A stretch of 64,000 nt of DNA from Aureivirga sp. CE67 (lineage in GTDB: Bacteria > Bacteroidota > Bacteroidia > Flavobacteriales > Flavobacteriaceae). The notes beneath the pieces were generated by a model. It did no database searches and was not told where the DNA came from. It was given only the letters and a program-made list of their open reading frames with translations. Numbering within the stretch: the stretch's first letter is position 1; every line of letters starts with the position of its first letter. The stretch covers positions 1 through 64,000 of the forward strand of contig NZ_JADOTV010000023.1 of assembly GCF_015767245.1 (NCBI RefSeq). Direction: 5' to 3'. Below, piece by piece: positions 1 to 8,918 of the stretch. A program made the translations under genes and the position numbers.

Positions 1-276
1 GCAATTCTTCATAGTATCTTTTAATTTCGTTTTTTTGAGTGATTTCATGATGTATTTTGATTTTTGGCGAAACAAAAATATCATTTTTTTGGAATCACTC
101 TTTTTTTATGAAAAAGCCGTGTAATGGTTATTTTCTTTTTTAAATAAATCTAAAATTGGATAAATATCTTCAGTATTACAAGTTTTAATGATATATTGAT
201 TATAAGAATTTAGAATTTCAGAATTATAGTTTTCTGAATTATAGTGAGCAATGTATTTTTTAATTATATTTTTCAT
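1..276 (-). pseudogene. Decayed or frameshifted hypothetical gene, running off the left edge
   Basis: On the minus strand an ATG at 276 opens a 56-codon frame (MKNIIKKYIAHYNSENYNSE...) that stops at TAA 106. Beyond the stop, a different frame reads as ordinary low-GC coding sequence to the window edge (for example NDIFVSPKIKIHHEITQKNE), with one TGA near the junction. The break lies among homopolymers (T5, A7 and A7 between about 85 and 117), so at least one frameshift plus a nonsense codon, or two to three one-base indels, are needed to join the halves. Sequencing error in homopolymers is a real alternative. No family recognised. Confidence 0.42.
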
Positions 277-336
277 TTAAGAGAAATAGATATTTAAGAA
301 ATGGAATATAATACAATTCTTTTTAAAATAAATATT

Positions 337-2076
337 TTACATTCGACTCTGAAAATTATACATCTGATAATACTTTCCTTTTTTAGCAATTAATTCTTCG
401 TGTGTACCTCTTTCTTTAATTTCTCCATCCTCGATAAACAAAATCTGATCTGCTTTTTCAATAGTAGTAAGACGGTGAGCAATGATAAAAGTTGTTTTAT
501 TTTTCATTAAGTTTTCAAGACTTTTCTTGATAAAATTTTCACTTTTCACATCTAAATTAGAAGTAGCTTCGTCTAGAATTAGAATTTTCGGATTTTTTAA
601 AATAGCTCTTGCGATAGAAATTCGTTGTTTCTGACCTCCCGATAATTTCATTCCATTTTGTCCAATTACAGTATCCAATCCATATTTAAAACGATCTGTA
701 AATTCGTCTACAAAAGCACTTTTTACAGCATTTTGAAGTTCTAAAAAGGAAGCTTCTGGTTTAGAATAAAGAATGTTTTCTGAAATAGTTCCATCGAATA
801 AAAAATCATCTTGAAGTACCACTCCAAGGTTTTTTCGATAATTATTTAAATGAATTTTGTTCAAATGATATTTATGATCTAGAATAATGTCTCCAGTCTG
901 AATTTTGTTGAAAGTAGCAATTAAATTTACCAAAGTAGATTTTCCAGAACCCGAAGGACCCACAAAAGCTGTAACGCTTCCTTGAGGAACAGAAAAATTG
1001 ATATTTTTCAGAATTGGGATGTTTTTGATATAAGAAAAATTAATATTCTTAATCTCAAAATTTCCTTGAATTTCAGGAAGATTCATTGTTCTTTCTTCAT
1101 CTTCTTGCTCAGATTTTTTTTGTAAAAATTCTCTCGTTCTGATAAGTCCAGCAAGTGCTTCTGTCATTTTAGTTCCAATCGTACTCATTTGAATAATCGG
1201 AGAAATCATAAAACTTAGATAAAGCGAAAAAGAAACGAAATCTCCTAGCGTGATTCCGCCTTTGATTACCATACTTCCTCCAACACCAAAAATGAAAACA
1301 GTTGCAATTCCCATTAACAAACTTCCAGAACTTGTTACAAGAGCTGATGCTGTCAAAGTTTTTTTAATATTTTCAAAAAGTCGCATTGCACCCTTTTCAA
1401 AAACTTTTAATTCATGTTCTTCAGTATTATAACTTTTAATCACACGAATTCCATTGATAGATTCTACCAAACGAGAAGAAATACTAGCCAAAATTTTACT
1501 TTTATCAATATAGAAAGGATGAATGATTTTATAACCTTTTAGAGTCAAATAAACAAACAGAACCAAAGGAATCAGAGAGTATAAAGTCAATTTTACACTT
1601 ATGGTCAGTAAAATAGCAATAGAAAAAATTGCAGTTACAAATCCTCCAGCAAGCTGAACCAAGCCAGTTCCTACAATATTTTTGATTCCTGCAACATCGG
1701 TCATAATTCTTGAAACCAATTCTCCAGAAGAGTGCTTATCAAAGAATTTGGAAGGTTGAGATAAAACTCGTTTTTGCACTTTAATTCGCATATTGGTAAT
1801 CATGCATTGTGCTTCGACGCTTAATAATCTTGTTAGAAGAAATGAAGTAATAGATTGAATCAAAACAGCAATGATTACATAAATGATTAATTCGGTCAAT
1901 AAATGTTGATTTTTTTCAGGAAAAACATCATCTAATAATCGTTTACTTGCCCAAGGCGTTACAAGTGCAGCTAATTTTCCGATAATAATCAATAGCATTC
2001 CAAAAAAAACTAAACTTCTTCTTGGCCATACAATTTCTTTTAAAATATACGGATATATTGATTTGTCGATTTTCAT
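337..2076 (-). CDS. ABC transporter, fused permease and ATP-binding protein (MsbA/MdlB-type exporter)
   Basis: A half-transporter of the type I exporter class, expected to work as a homodimer in the inner membrane and export a lipid, drug or peptide. The first ~310 residues are the six-helix transmembrane domain. The nucleotide-binding domain follows, with Walker A GPSGSGKST at 373-381, signature LSGGQ at 479-483, Walker B ILILDEATSNLD at 498-509 and the switch His in IIAHR at 531-535. At 579 aa the length is typical and every catalytic motif is present, so it should be active. It stands alone, with no partner half-transporter beside it; the substrate cannot be told from sequence. ATG start at 2076 is the only good one. 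Confidence 0.93.
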   Translation of the reverse strand: MKIDKSIYPYILKEIVWPRRSLVFFGMLLIIIGKLAALVTPWASKRLLDDVFPEKNQHLLTELIIYVIIAVLIQSITSFLLTRLLSVEAQCMITNMRIKVQKRVLSQPSKFFDKHSSGELVSRIMTDVAGIKNIVGTGLVQLAGGFVTAIFSIAILLTISVKLTLYSLIPLVLFVYLTLKGYKIIHPFYIDKSKILASISSRLVESINGIRVIKSYNTEEHELKVFEKGAMRLFENIKKTLTASALVTSSGSLLMGIATVFIFGVGGSMVIKGGITLGDFVSFSLYLSFMISPIIQMSTIGTKMTEALAGLIRTREFLQKKSEQEDEERTMNLPEIQGNFEIKNINFSYIKNIPILKNINFSVPQGSVTAFVGPSGSGKSTLVNLIATFNKIQTGDIILDHKYHLNKIHLNNYRKNLGVVLQDDFLFDGTISENILYSKPEASFLELQNAVKSAFVDEFTDRFKYGLDTVIGQNGMKLSGGQKQRISIARAILKNPKILILDEATSNLDVKSENFIKKSLENLMKNKTTFIIAHRLTTIEKADQILFIEDGEIKERGTHEELIAKKGKYYQMYNFQSRM

Positions 2077-2550
2077 ATCTTTTAAATTACTAAAAATCGA
2101 TATTTAGAATTCTTGTAGAATTGTTAATTCCTTTTATTTTTAGTTTCAAAAAAATCTTGATTTAACTTATTTTTACTTTCGAAAAGTTCTTTTTTGAATT
2201 TTAACTAAAGGTTATTTTTAATAAAAATTAGAAAAAAGCGAAAAGCAGAAATTATGTCTCAAGATGAAGTGAGCTTAATATTTTGGAAATTATTTGATTA
2301 AAAATATTGAATCTAAATAGATGGAATTTTGTTAATTTTAATAACTAATTTTTGAATACGAAAAGGTTAAAGATTTGCTAAAACATGTTAAAAATATGTT
2401 ATTTGTAATGAATATAAATTGATATAAATGTTTTTTAACTTTATATTATTTAAATAAGAAAAAAATAATAACATAATTTTTGCATAGTTAACAATATTTT
2501 GTTAATTTCAGCGTTGTAAAAATTGAATAACCTTTAAATAAAGATACCAA
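2077..2550. other. Intergenic region without a recognised gene
   Basis: A 474-base A+T-rich gap between two divergent genes, so it must hold both promoters. Only very short open frames are present (for example a 15-codon frame from 2253). No tRNA-like or strong hairpin structure was seen. Confidence 0.5.
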
Positions 2551-2748
2551 ATGGCAAGAGCAATGTTTGAATATACTAAGACGGTACTAAAGAAAGTGAG
2601 TTTTAGTTCGGAACTCTTTTGCAAAGAATTAGAAAAAGCTATGATAAGATTGTTACCATATGAAGTAAATGAGCTTAAAATATGGTTACAAGAATATACA
2701 TCCAACAAGCCAGAATTATCTGCTTGTATGATAAGAGTTACAAATTAA
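2551..2748 (+). CDS. Small conserved flavobacterial protein, function unknown
   Basis: A 65-residue protein (MARAMFEYTKTVLKKVSF...) of a type I recall as widespread and well conserved in Flavobacteriaceae and relatives; that is memory, not a search. It has no signal peptide, no membrane segment and is mixed charged/aromatic, consistent with a small helical cytoplasmic protein. The segment RLLPYEVNELKIWL in the middle is the most family-like part. It has its own upstream gap and is followed 24 nt later by a strong hairpin terminator, so it is probably a single-gene transcript. An antisense frame over the same bases (2508-2708) is a shadow. Confidence 0.75.
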   Translation: MARAMFEYTKTVLKKVSFSSELFCKELEKAMIRLLPYEVNELKIWLQEYTSNKPELSACMIRVTN

Positions 2749-2772
2749 AATATGGTTTAACCTTTAAATAGA

Positions 2773-2803
2773 AAAGCCTCCTTTTTAGGAGGCTTTGTTG
2801 TTT
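2773..2803. terminator. Hairpin terminator between convergent genes
   Basis: A perfect 9-bp stem (AAAGCCTCC 2773-2781 with GGAGGCTTT 2788-2796) around a TTTTTA loop, followed by a T-rich tail on the plus strand. It ends the small 2551-2748 gene and, read on the other strand, can also serve the gene that ends at 2818. Confidence 0.85.
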
Positions 2804-2817
2804 TATAATATTTCGTT

Positions 2818-5235
2818 TTAGATAATTCTCTTGATTGTGCTATAATCAATAAAGTGTACAACTCTAAGCGAGAATGTTTGGTTTAATGGGTTATCAAATA
2901 AGTTGTCAATATTTTTCGAGAAACTTAATTTCGACATATCATCACTGTTATTAATCGTATTACGATAAAAAGCAGTGATTAAACTTCCAGGAGCAAATTC
3001 CCATTTATAGCTTAATTCTAAGTTCCATGAATTGAAATTTACATCCGGATTATTATCTGTAATATCATAATCTGTTGGTTCTAAAGTTCCATCGTTTTGT
3101 AAATCAAAGAAAGAATCATATCCAACTTGAGACCAATAATGACGGAATGAAATTGAAACAGCAGATTTCGTGTTGAAATTATAATTTGTCGAAAGTGAAT
3201 TCACGATTTGTTTTCTATCTCTGTTTCCAAAAATAATCGCATCATCTTGTGAGTCTACCCAACCTTTATCGTTAAATTCTCTTTCATAATTGAAACTATA
3301 AACAAGAGTCATCTTATTATTTACACGAAATCTTGGTCCTAAACGATATCCGTACCAATGAAGGTTTCCAAAATTAATTCTTCCTCCATAAAATGCATTT
3401 AAGTCCAAAGCAAGTCTTCTTCTATAATCAGAAGAGATCCAGATGTTTCCGTTTACTCTAGGATTTCTTAAGAAATATCTTCCATCTTTTCTTGGTTCAT
3501 AATAATCTTTTTGTTTTCCAATATTAGCATTAATATTCCCTCCAAAAGCATGTTCTTTTTTAGTAGAAGCATTAAAGTTCCAACCTAAATAGTTTCCTGT
3601 ATATGTGTATGGTTTTTTTAGATATTCAAAACCTCCCCAAAATCCAGTGTAGAAAGAATTGAAAGTTTTTGTAGGTTTAAAAATTCTATAAGAAGCATTA
3701 AATCCATATTCGATATAGTTATTGATTCTTTGGAATCCTAAATCATTATTATCAAATTTTTCATCAATATAATTTACAAAAGCTCCATATCTATAATGTC
3801 CGCTAGTTTTACGAATTCCTAAGTTTGAAGAAATTCCTTGTTTTGTTTCATCATTTTCAAAAATCAAACTAGTTTTTAAATTTCCATCAACTTTAAACGT
3901 ATTTTTCTTGTTTGCAAGATCCCAAAGTAATGCAGAAACATTTGCTTTTCTGTGTCCGTTTTCTCTTAAAGTATTTGAGTTTACAAAAGTTATTGAAGAA
4001 TTATTTCCGTATTGTTGATCTAAAACAATCATGCTATAATTTGTCAATGGAGAAGTTAATTCTTCTCTTGAAGTCCCAGTATTTGGATTGTGAACTTTGG
4101 CGTAAGTTCTTTTTGTTAAAGCATTTAAAACACCAATTCCTAATCCTTTTTTAGTTCTTCCTGAGAATTTTACAGCATTGATTAAATTTGCTTTATCAGG
4201 GTTTTCTGTAATTTCTTCATCAACTTCATCATTGATGTTTACATCATATTTATAAATTGGTGTTCCTCCAATTCTTCTAGAATAAAATAATCCACCTTTC
4301 GTAAAAAGCTCAATTCCTTCGATAAAAAACTGACGTCTTTCTGCAAATCTTTGCTCAAAAGGACCAAGGTTTAAAACAATATTATCAAAAGCAGTTTGAC
4401 TAAAATCTGGAATCAAAGTAGCGTCAATAGTGAAATTTTCCGTAACTCCATATTTGATATCCATTCCAATATTCAAATCTTTTGTAGTTTCTTTATCTTC
4501 TGTCTGAATTACTCCCGAAGCATAAGGGAATAAGCTTAATCGAGTAGGAGGTTTGATATCATGAATTCCTCTTAACTCTCCAGCATATTGTTGGATGTTT
4601 CCAATCGATAAATCGATGAAATTCCAAGAATATTGATGTTTTTTTCTTTGAATTCTTCTATGAAAATTAATTCCCCAAATTTGTTCTTTTTCATTTTTAA
4701 AACGAAGAGCATCATAAGGAATTTTAACCTCGCAGACCCATCCTGTATCTGTCATACGAACTTTACTTGTCCATACAGCATTCCAAGAATAATCTTCTCC
4801 ATTTGAAACAGTTGCTTTTGCATCCGCTTGTGTTCCAGTACTCATTATATAAAACTGTGTATCGTTTTGTTTATCATTAATTGGATTGATCACAATCCCT
4901 ATAAAATCGGATTGTCCAAAACGATCTCTGGTGGTAAATTCCATCGGAATTTTCTCTGGTTCTGGGTCAAACATTTCCGCAGCAAAGTAAATTCCTTCAT
5001 CATCATAAACAACTTTTACAATGGTTTTAAAATCTTCAGGTTCTTTGGCTCCATTTGTTGGCCTCAACATTACGAAATCTGTTGCGGCACCAACTTCGCT
5101 CCAAACAGGATCGTCAATATAACCGTCAATTTTAGGGGCTTCGTCTACTTTTTTTGTAAAAAGTTGTTTTGTTTGTCCAAATGTTAAAAAAGTAAGGAAA
5201 AACAAAAAAACGAAAGAAATTTTCTTTTTCGTCAT
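2818..5235 (-). CDS. DUF5916-family outer-membrane protein with N-terminal CBM9-like domain
   Basis: An 805-residue protein with a signal peptide (MTKKKISFVFLFFLTFLTFG, cleaved near residue 20). Residues ~24-220 look like a CBM9-type sugar-binding beta-sandwich (KIDGYIDDPVWSEV is the characteristic opening). The remaining ~560 residues are alternating amphipathic strands ending in Phe/Ile-rich strands, as expected for an outer-membrane beta-barrel (DUF5916). Proteins of this architecture are common in Bacteroidota; substrate and role are not established. It is monocistronic in appearance: terminator downstream, 175-nt gap upstream. A sugar or glycan-related role is inference from the CBM9-like domain only. 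Confidence 0.85.
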   Translation of the reverse strand: MTKKKISFVFLFFLTFLTFGQTKQLFTKKVDEAPKIDGYIDDPVWSEVGAATDFVMLRPTNGAKEPEDFKTIVKVVYDDEGIYFAAEMFDPEPEKIPMEFTTRDRFGQSDFIGIVINPINDKQNDTQFYIMSTGTQADAKATVSNGEDYSWNAVWTSKVRMTDTGWVCEVKIPYDALRFKNEKEQIWGINFHRRIQRKKHQYSWNFIDLSIGNIQQYAGELRGIHDIKPPTRLSLFPYASGVIQTEDKETTKDLNIGMDIKYGVTENFTIDATLIPDFSQTAFDNIVLNLGPFEQRFAERRQFFIEGIELFTKGGLFYSRRIGGTPIYKYDVNINDEVDEEITENPDKANLINAVKFSGRTKKGLGIGVLNALTKRTYAKVHNPNTGTSREELTSPLTNYSMIVLDQQYGNNSSITFVNSNTLRENGHRKANVSALLWDLANKKNTFKVDGNLKTSLIFENDETKQGISSNLGIRKTSGHYRYGAFVNYIDEKFDNNDLGFQRINNYIEYGFNASYRIFKPTKTFNSFYTGFWGGFEYLKKPYTYTGNYLGWNFNASTKKEHAFGGNINANIGKQKDYYEPRKDGRYFLRNPRVNGNIWISSDYRRRLALDLNAFYGGRINFGNLHWYGYRLGPRFRVNNKMTLVYSFNYEREFNDKGWVDSQDDAIIFGNRDRKQIVNSLSTNYNFNTKSAVSISFRHYWSQVGYDSFFDLQNDGTLEPTDYDITDNNPDVNFNSWNLELSYKWEFAPGSLITAFYRNTINNSDDMSKLSFSKNIDNLFDNPLNQTFSLRVVHFIDYSTIKRII

Positions 5236-5410
5236 CTTAGTTAGTTCTGTATTTTAGTGGTATGGTTTCAAAGGCGAATTTATTTAAGAAAATATTAATG
5301 CTTTCTAAAAGTATTGTTAAAAATCATTTTAGAAATCTTAAAATTATCTTACAAATATTTACAACCAAAAGACATTTCAAAAACAGACTTGTGACAAAAA
5401 ATCAAAAAAA

Positions 5411-5833
5411 TTAAAGTTTTTTTATTGGTTTTAAATCTGGTTTAATAAAGTGTTTTCTTGCAGTAGTTGCTTTTAATAATTCTTTACTGTAAAATTCGAG
5501 TATAAAACCTTGTTTTGAATAATTACTTTTCAGAAAAATCGTTAAAATATTTAGAATATTCTGTTTTGGATTTTGTTTAATAAATTCTTGAATTACCCAA
5601 ATCCAGAACAAAGTAATCGTTTCATGATATCCGCTAGAATCTGAGTTTTCAACACCTATTTTCTCATTTAAAGCTGAAATATTTTCTTTAAGAAAAGGAA
5701 AAACTTTTTCTTTTGGCAAATGAAAACAATACCAAACACCAATTACCAAATGCGCTTCATGTGTCCAATCTTTTTTGGTAAAGGTTTTTTGTTTAAATTT
5801 TTCAACATACAGAAATAATTCATTCGTATCCAT
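5411..5833 (-). CDS. Hypothetical protein with HEAH motif (paralogue of the 49611-50018 gene)
   Basis: A 140-residue cytoplasmic protein of an uncharacterised but widespread family I recognise by pattern: an aromatic residue, then THEAHL near residue 27, a long helix, then SGYHETITLFW near residue 68, and a C-terminal KPDL. The protein at 49611-50018 shares the SHEAHI block, the Y-H-x-T-x-T-like block and the terminal PDL, so the two are distant paralogues in one genome. The invariant His residues could bind a metal or be catalytic, but nothing in the sequence proves this. No operon partner; the neighbours are unrelated. Confidence 0.7.
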   Translation of the reverse strand: MDTNELFLYVEKFKQKTFTKKDWTHEAHLVIGVWYCFHLPKEKVFPFLKENISALNEKIGVENSDSSGYHETITLFWIWVIQEFIKQNPKQNILNILTIFLKSNYSKQGFILEFYSKELLKATTARKHFIKPDLKPIKKL

Positions 5834-5937
5834 ATTGATAAATTCTTGTTAATTAGTTGATAATTAGCTTTAAATACTAAAAATAGAACTTTAATTTGTA
5901 TAATATTTGATATAAATAAAACTTTAAGTAGTTGGTT

Positions 5938-6972
5938 ATGAGAGTTTTTTTGGTTTCGATGTTGAGTTTGTTTTTTATCACTTGTGCGAAAGATGATGAT
6001 GTAAATACAACAAATATTCAGGAAGAAGAATTGGAAGTTGAAAATACAGTTTCAATGCAAAATATGGAAGTTTTGGATGTGTTTTTCTTTCCTTTTGATT
6101 TAAATAATAATAAAACTTCTGTAGGATTGACTGGAGGAGGAGGAAATCCGAATGGAATTATTTATAAAAACTCAGGTGATTATTATATAAAATCGGAGTG
6201 GGAATATGTAGTTTCTTTGAATGAAAATGATTTAAGTGCAGGTTTCAATGGAAATGGTGTTGGTTTGTATGAATATGAGTCAAATGGAGACCGAATTGAG
6301 CTGCCAAATATTCCAGAAGAAGTAAATTTTAATCTGTTTAGTCCAAATGGAATTAATAATCAAAATAAAATCCCGATAACAACAAATGATCCTGGAGATT
6401 CTCCAAATTCTTATGTTTGGAACGGTTTAGAGTATGAAAAAATTGAAATTCCGAATACAACTTACAGAATTGCGCATGACATCAATCAAAGTGGAGATGT
6501 TTTGGTAGAAACAAATCTGGGAATTTATATTTGGAATCGAGATATGTATGAAAAAGTGGATGAAATTCCTGCAAATTATATTCCGACACGTTTTAATGAT
6601 TTGGGTGAAATTATCGGAAATGTAACCTTGCCAAATGGAATTCGTTCGCCTTGGGTTTATTCCAATGGAAATTTAATTTTATTACCAATTGAAAAATATG
6701 TTGGTACGACGGATTTCTTTTATCCAAGAAAAATAAACAATAACGATTTGATTGTTGGTTATTGGAAAAACTATGAACACAAAGAAACACCAATTGTATG
6801 GTTTCAAAACAAAGATATTTCTGAGGGAATTTTAGATTTTTTAACCGAAAATAATTTTATTTTCAACGATTCTGGTTTTATTTCTTGTAACAATAATAAT
6901 GAGATTATTTTGAATGTAATTGACTCAAATACTGGTGGAAATAAAACAGTAATTTTTCAGGTGAAAATTTAA
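5938..6972 (+). CDS. HAF-repeat-like lipoprotein
   Basis: A 344-residue lipoprotein starting at ATG 5938; an in-frame TTG at 5932 would add only two residues and spoil nothing, but ATG is preferred. The signal ends in a lipobox with Cys16 followed by AKDDD, which resembles the acidic export signal of surface-exposed Bacteroidota lipoproteins. The mature part holds repeated units of the type ND-x-GEI-x-G ... P-x-VW (for example NDLGEIIGN and NNDLIVGYW), which is the pattern of HAF repeats, probably a beta-propeller. Function unknown. Its stop is 1 nt from the stop of the convergent next gene, with no terminator between them. Confidence 0.72.
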   Translation: MRVFLVSMLSLFFITCAKDDDVNTTNIQEEELEVENTVSMQNMEVLDVFFFPFDLNNNKTSVGLTGGGGNPNGIIYKNSGDYYIKSEWEYVVSLNENDLSAGFNGNGVGLYEYESNGDRIELPNIPEEVNFNLFSPNGINNQNKIPITTNDPGDSPNSYVWNGLEYEKIEIPNTTYRIAHDINQSGDVLVETNLGIYIWNRDMYEKVDEIPANYIPTRFNDLGEIIGNVTLPNGIRSPWVYSNGNLILLPIEKYVGTTDFFYPRKINNNDLIVGYWKNYEHKETPIVWFQNKDISEGILDFLTENNFIFNDSGFISCNNNNEIILNVIDSNTGGNKTVIFQVKI

Positions 6973-6973
6973 A

Positions 6974-7774
6974 TTATTTTAGTTGTACATGAATATGATC
7001 ATCATGCCTCACTGTTCTACAACCATGAAATCGAATTCTAGAACTTGAAAGTTTAAGTCGATTTTTTAGATGTGGTTCTAAGAATATTTTTCCAACATTT
7101 TTATTTTTTAGAAAACATTGAATTAGTTTTTTAGTGCCTTTTTCTGAAAATTTTAAATCAGAATTAATTTTTCCAAAAGTTGCATATTTTGTGAAATCAT
7201 ATTGATAAAACCCTTTTGATTTACAATAATTCGTTTGGTCAAATTCATGTTTTTTTGGGTTTTCAAAATCTCCATATCCGCTGATTGATTTCTGCTGATT
7301 GGTGATTTTTCCATCCTTACTTTCATAAACAAAACTAATATCGATTTTTTTTCCATCATTATGACTCAAATGGGGAAGAAGTGGGAATCCTTTTAAGAAA
7401 GGAAAATTAGCATCCAAATAATTTATTTTAAAAGGTTCTTTTTGAATACATTTTGCAGTTTTTTCTAAAACTTTATTCAATTCTGGTCTTACATAATTTC
7501 GATTTAAAAGAATTGTCATATAATTCGTTGGAGCAATTTTTTTATTAGAAATTATCTTTTCTCTACCAAAAATTGGCGCAACAAATGGAATAATAAAAAA
7601 GGTGAAAATTAAATAAAGAGCAACAAAAACAATACTTTTCTTAAACCTAAAATTCTTTTTAATCATTTTTGAAACAAGTAGAGAAATAAGAAAAAGGATT
7701 CCTCCAATTTGTGTTATAACTGTTAGAGGTATGATTAGAAGTGAAATAAAGATTGCTTTTGTAAATTTTTTCAT
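6974..7774 (-). CDS. Membrane-anchored LAS-type metallopeptidase-like protein (MepA/M15-like)
   Basis: 266 residues. The first ~70 carry two to three hydrophobic helices (residues ~8-35 and ~48-68). The rest looks like a zinc peptidase domain of the LAS fold used by murein endopeptidases: HLSHNDGKKIDI places His138 and Asp145 seven residues apart, exactly as in the H...D pair of MepA, and the protein ends HDDHIHVQLK, with the H-x-H (260/262) that supplies the third zinc ligand and a catalytic His. Inferred role: cleavage of a peptidoglycan cross-link or another D-Ala-type substrate at the membrane. Overall similarity to MepA outside these motifs is weak, so a divergent family is likely. Confidence 0.65.
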   Translation of the reverse strand: MKKFTKAIFISLLIIPLTVITQIGGILFLISLLVSKMIKKNFRFKKSIVFVALYLIFTFFIIPFVAPIFGREKIISNKKIAPTNYMTILLNRNYVRPELNKVLEKTAKCIQKEPFKINYLDANFPFLKGFPLLPHLSHNDGKKIDISFVYESKDGKITNQQKSISGYGDFENPKKHEFDQTNYCKSKGFYQYDFTKYATFGKINSDLKFSEKGTKKLIQCFLKNKNVGKIFLEPHLKNRLKLSSSRIRFHGCRTVRHDDHIHVQLK

Positions 7775-7787
7775 AGTTTTTTATTTT

Positions 7788-7953
7788 AGAACTCGTTTAA
7801 ACTTTTTGACTCAAAATTCGTTTCAAGCATGTTCATTGTTGACTTGTGAAAAACTTTAACCATAGCTAAGGCTATGCTGAAAATTTTTCTCTTCACCATC
7901 AATAAACATCAGATGAAACTCCTAGTTTTGGCAAAAAAGTTTAAACGAGTTCT
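7788..7953. repeat. MITE-like palindromic element, 166 bp
   Basis: Perfect 20-bp terminal inverted repeats (AGAACTCGTTTAAACTTTTT at 7788-7807 and its complement at 7934-7953) enclose an interior that is itself an imperfect inverted repeat and centres on CATAGC-TAAG-GCTATG. The whole segment can fold into one long hairpin. It has no coding capacity. It fits a non-autonomous transposable element or a repetitive extragenic palindrome; I see no second copy in this window and no clear target-site duplication. It lies in the gap between two divergent genes and so within their control regions. Confidence 0.75.
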
Positions 7954-8003
7954 TAATTTTTGCTCGAAAATACATTATTTTGAAAAATATAAAAAGAATT
8001 GAT

Positions 8004-8399
8004 ATGGATTTAGAAGGTTTTAACTTTTTTGAAAAAGTGAAATTTAAGTGGAATAAAAAGTCTTTGAATTTTAAAGAAATAAAAATATTTCCTACGAAGA
8101 ATGTTGTAATCAGTGAAAATGTTGTTTTTACAGGAATTCATAAAGGAACTATTACAGTTAAACCAAATTGTTATTTTGTTCATAGAGGAGAATTAAAAGG
8201 TGAATTGATTGCAGAAAATGATTCTGTACCAATTATTTTTGGAAAAATAGAAGGAAATATTAAAATGAAAAAAGGTGTTTTAGATTTAAGAAGTACTGCA
8301 ATTATTAGAGGAAAAATTTTTTGCGAAAAAATCAAGGTTCAACTAGGTCTTGTATTGTATGGAACCGGTGCTCAAATATCAGAAAATGAAACTACTTAA
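8004..8399 (+). CDS. Bactofilin-like polymer-forming protein
   Basis: 131 residues from ATG 8004; an in-frame TTG at 7980 would give 139 and cannot be excluded. From residue ~30 on the chain is a regular run of short beta strands with the V-x-G-x-I/G-E-L-x-G spacing (TGIHKGTITV, HRGELKGELI, GKIEGNIKM, AIIRGKI) typical of the right-handed beta-helix of bactofilins (DUF583). Bactofilins form filaments that place envelope or cell-wall enzymes; in several bacteria they are encoded next to an M23 peptidase. Here a LAS-type peptidase gene is divergent across a 229-nt gap, which may or may not be functionally linked. Confidence 0.6.
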   Translation: MDLEGFNFFEKVKFKWNKKSLNFKEIKIFPTKNVVISENVVFTGIHKGTITVKPNCYFVHRGELKGELIAENDSVPIIFGKIEGNIKMKKGVLDLRSTAIIRGKIFCEKIKVQLGLVLYGTGAQISENETT

Positions 8400-8412
8400 A
8401 ATAAAAGATTAA

Positions 8413-8823
8413 TTAAAACAAAAATTTCGCCTTTGTTTCAGGAGTTGGAATCATACAACTTTCTTTTTTTCCGAACCATTTATATCTATTTTTTGCGATA
8501 AAATCATAAACAATATCACGAATTGGTTTTGGAATAATCAGAAAAATAGCCATCAGAAACCATAAACCTTTCAGTTTTTTAGCAATTCTAAGAGCTGCGG
8601 AAGATTTTGTATAAACCTTGTTTTTTTCCAATAAAAGAATCGTGTTTAGTTCAGAAACCGTATATTTATGTTGTTGTAACAGTTTTTTGCTCTCTTCGGA
8701 TTGCAAAGGAGCGAATAAAAAGTGATTTTTAGGATCACGTTTGATTATGAAAATAACAGAGTTATTGCAAAGATTGCAGACCCCATCAAAAAAAATCACA
8801 GATTTATCGTCAATTTTTTTCAT
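8413..8823 (-). CDS. Thiol-disulfide oxidoreductase-like protein of the DCC family (DUF393)
   Basis: 136 residues with the hallmark FFDGVCNLC near the N-terminus (Asp13, Cys16, Cys19), which gives the family its name, followed by the usual PLQSEESKKLL block. The fold is predicted to be thioredoxin-like and the C-x2-C pair is the presumed redox centre. A moderately hydrophobic segment lies at ~85-105. Substrates are unknown for this family. It converges with the bactofilin-like gene with only 13 nt between stops and is transcribed alone. Confidence 0.85.
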   Translation of the reverse strand: MKKIDDKSVIFFDGVCNLCNNSVIFIIKRDPKNHFLFAPLQSEESKKLLQQHKYTVSELNTILLLEKNKVYTKSSAALRIAKKLKGLWFLMAIFLIIPKPIRDIVYDFIAKNRYKWFGKKESCMIPTPETKAKFLF

Positions 8824-8918
8824 ATTTACTGTTACAAAATTGTAATTCGTGCGTCTTATGGCGTGATTGAATTACAAATTACTATTGTTTAATATTTTTA
8901 TGCAAAAATACAGAATAT

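Noticed and set aside
5848-5866. Possible third copy of the Crp-type 18-mer upstream of the other HEAH-family gene
   Set aside because: Only a partial match (about 12 of 18), too close to the start codon and without a TAnnTTTG element at the right spacing.
5932-5937. TTG start for the HAF-repeat lipoprotein
   Set aside because: ATG at 5938 gives a normal signal peptide; the TTG start adds only two residues.
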